A DNA stretch of 64,000 nucleotides, from positions 62,001 through 126,000 of the forward strand of contig JBGPTF010000002.1 of the NCBI GenBank assembly GCA_041490445.1. Direction: 5' to 3'. Shown in pieces: positions 63,080 through 64,000 of this stretch. The DNA comes from JBGPTF01 sp041490445 (GTDB taxonomy: Bacteria; Acidobacteriota; Terriglobia; Acidiferrales; UBA7541). The position numbers and the translations under genes are program-made. Every line of letters begins with the position of its first letter. Positions within the stretch are counted from its first letter, which is position 1. Under the pieces are notes generated by a model that ran no database searches, was not told where the DNA came from, and was given only the letters and a program-made list of their open reading frames with translations.

Positions 63080-64000
63080 CGCTCGCTCTCTCCCCGCAGA
63101 TTTTCTCCGAAGAGTTGCGCCATGAAGGCCACCGCGGTGATCACGCGCTCGTAGTGCATGCGCATCGGCGCGAGGATGCCCAACGTTCCCTGCGCCTGAT
63201 CTTCGAAGGCGTAAGGCGCGCTCACGAGAGCAAGGTGCTGGCCGGCGCCGGACATTTCTTTCACGCCGAATTCCACGTGCACAGGCTCCGGCGCTTCGAT
63301 GAAGCCCGTCAGCAGTGCGACCAGCCGGCTGCGCTCCTCCACGGCGTTCAAAAGCTCGCGGAGATTTTCCTGGTCAGCAAATTCCGGTGTGGCGGCCATC
63401 TGCGCCGCTCCCTCGACGTACACCTGACGGTCGGCATCCCCGCCGAGCACGCGCGGGTCGCACAGTTGCAGCGCGCTCGAAGCCAGTTGCTCGTAGCGCG
63501 CGCGTTCCCGCTCGAGTTTCTCCCGCAAGTCCGCGCGAATCGCATCGAGGGTCCAGCCGGTGTAATGGCTATTCAGAAATGCCGCGACGCGATCGAGCTC
63601 TTCCTGACCGTAAGGGCGCTCCGGCCGGACCAGCTTGTCGCGCGCCACGCCGCCCGCTGCGATCAGCACGACCAGTACGCGCCCGTCGGGCAAGGAGAGG
63701 AATCGCAAATGCTCGACCACGGTTTTCGCCAGCGGCGGCGAAATGATGATGCCCAGCCCGCTCGACACCTCCGCCAGCACATGGCTCGCGCGCTCCATCA
63801 CCGCTTCCGGAGTGGAGGCCGCCGCCAGCTCGCGGCGAATCCAGGCGCGATCCTCGTCACGCACGGTGGCCTGCGCCGCCACTTCCTCAACAAAGAAACG
63901 GTACGCGGAGGCCGTCGGGACGCGCCCGGCCGACGTGTGCGGCTGAAACAGAAAGCCCTCGTCCTCGAGGTCAGCCATGACATTGCGAATCGTGGCGGGG
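63076..64000 (-). CDS. hrcA: Heat-inducible transcription repressor HrcA (N-terminus cut by window end)
   Basis: Continues past the window edge; about 307 aa are present. The helix-turn-helix part is partly visible (PATIRNVMADLEDEGFLFQPHTSAGRVPTASAYRFFVEEV), and the rest has the HrcA effector domain (SSGLGIIISPPLAKTVVEHLRFLSLPDGRVLVVLIAAGG and ALVSAPYAFEDQAQGTLGILAPMRMHYERVITAVAFM). HrcA represses class I heat-shock genes through CIRCE elements, which would lie upstream of this gene, outside the window. Confidence 0.94.
   Translation of the reverse strand, partial: PATIRNVMADLEDEGFLFQPHTSAGRVPTASAYRFFVEEVAAQATVRDEDRAWIRRELAAASTPEAVMERASHVLAEVSSGLGIIISPPLAKTVVEHLRFLSLPDGRVLVVLIAAGGVARDKLVRPERPYGQEELDRVAAFLNSHYTGWTLDAIRADLREKLERERARYEQLASSALQLCDPRVLGGDADRQVYVEGAAQMAATPEFADQENLRELLNAVEERSRLVALLTGFIEAPEPVHVEFGVKEMSGAGQHLALVSAPYAFEDQAQGTLGILAPMRMHYERVITAVAFMAQLFGENLRGESER

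Overview
The window is high-GC, densely packed bacterial chromosome, mostly minus-strand operons with 4-bp ATGA overlaps between genes. It most likely comes from an Acidobacteriota member. The best single clue is the secreted von Willebrand A protein at 50723-52459, of the type annotated as 'VWFA-related Acidobacterial domain'. LpxD indicates a lipid A-bearing (diderm) envelope, BshC indicates bacillithiol use, and the tree-wide housekeeping genes (dnaE, carA/carB, hrcA-grpE-dnaJ) fit. The phylum is an inference; no rRNA or tRNA gene is present.

Region 1 (1-20990) is a respiratory block. After the end of an isocitrate/isopropylmalate dehydrogenase and a ferredoxin comes a ten-gene minus-strand run transcribed from about 11.3 kb down to 0.8 kb: Rieske protein, b6-type cytochrome b, C-terminal cytochrome b subunit, a membrane-anchored eight-haem cytochrome c (1078 aa), a lipoprotein with an amicyanin-like copper site, haem A synthase (ctaA), haem O synthase (ctaB), a small membrane protein, a DUF420 protein and a HEAT-like protein. 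This encodes a quinol:cytochrome c/cupredoxin oxidoreductase plus haem A supply for an oxidase whose subunits are not here. A secreted protein of unknown function diverges from it. Beyond lie hemH and a cytochrome c maturation operon (ccmE-F-H, a CcmI-like protein, a carboxypeptidase-regulatory-domain protein, ccmA-B-C-D), which would attach the haems of the octahaem protein. CcmE has a CxxxY haem-binding motif instead of HxxxY.

Region 2 (20990-25190) is looser: a possible small helix-turn-helix gene, a zinc-ribbon/BamE-like membrane protein, a secreted protein, a conserved hypothetical, a 2Fe-2S-type protein, and a zinc-ribbon membrane protein that appears frameshifted.

Region 3 (25186-48900) is core metabolism: accA, dnaE, a tRNA nucleotidyltransferase/poly(A) polymerase with a histone-H1-like tail, xerD, lpxD, an operon ldcA-mpl-M61 peptidase-plsC (peptidoglycan recycling and envelope), MgtC, and an operon acyl-CoA dehydrogenase-meaB-metallo-hydrolase-mtnP-PfkB kinase; then threonine aldolase, hemW, a YjbQ protein and a tagatose-bisphosphate-type aldolase.

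Region 4 (48986-64000) carries bshC, the VWA protein, a dapA-family lyase, carB and carA separated by an unrelated membrane-anchored ORF, lepB, a putative outer-membrane protein, and the heat-shock run hrcA (cut by the window end)-grpE-dnaJ-rsmE.
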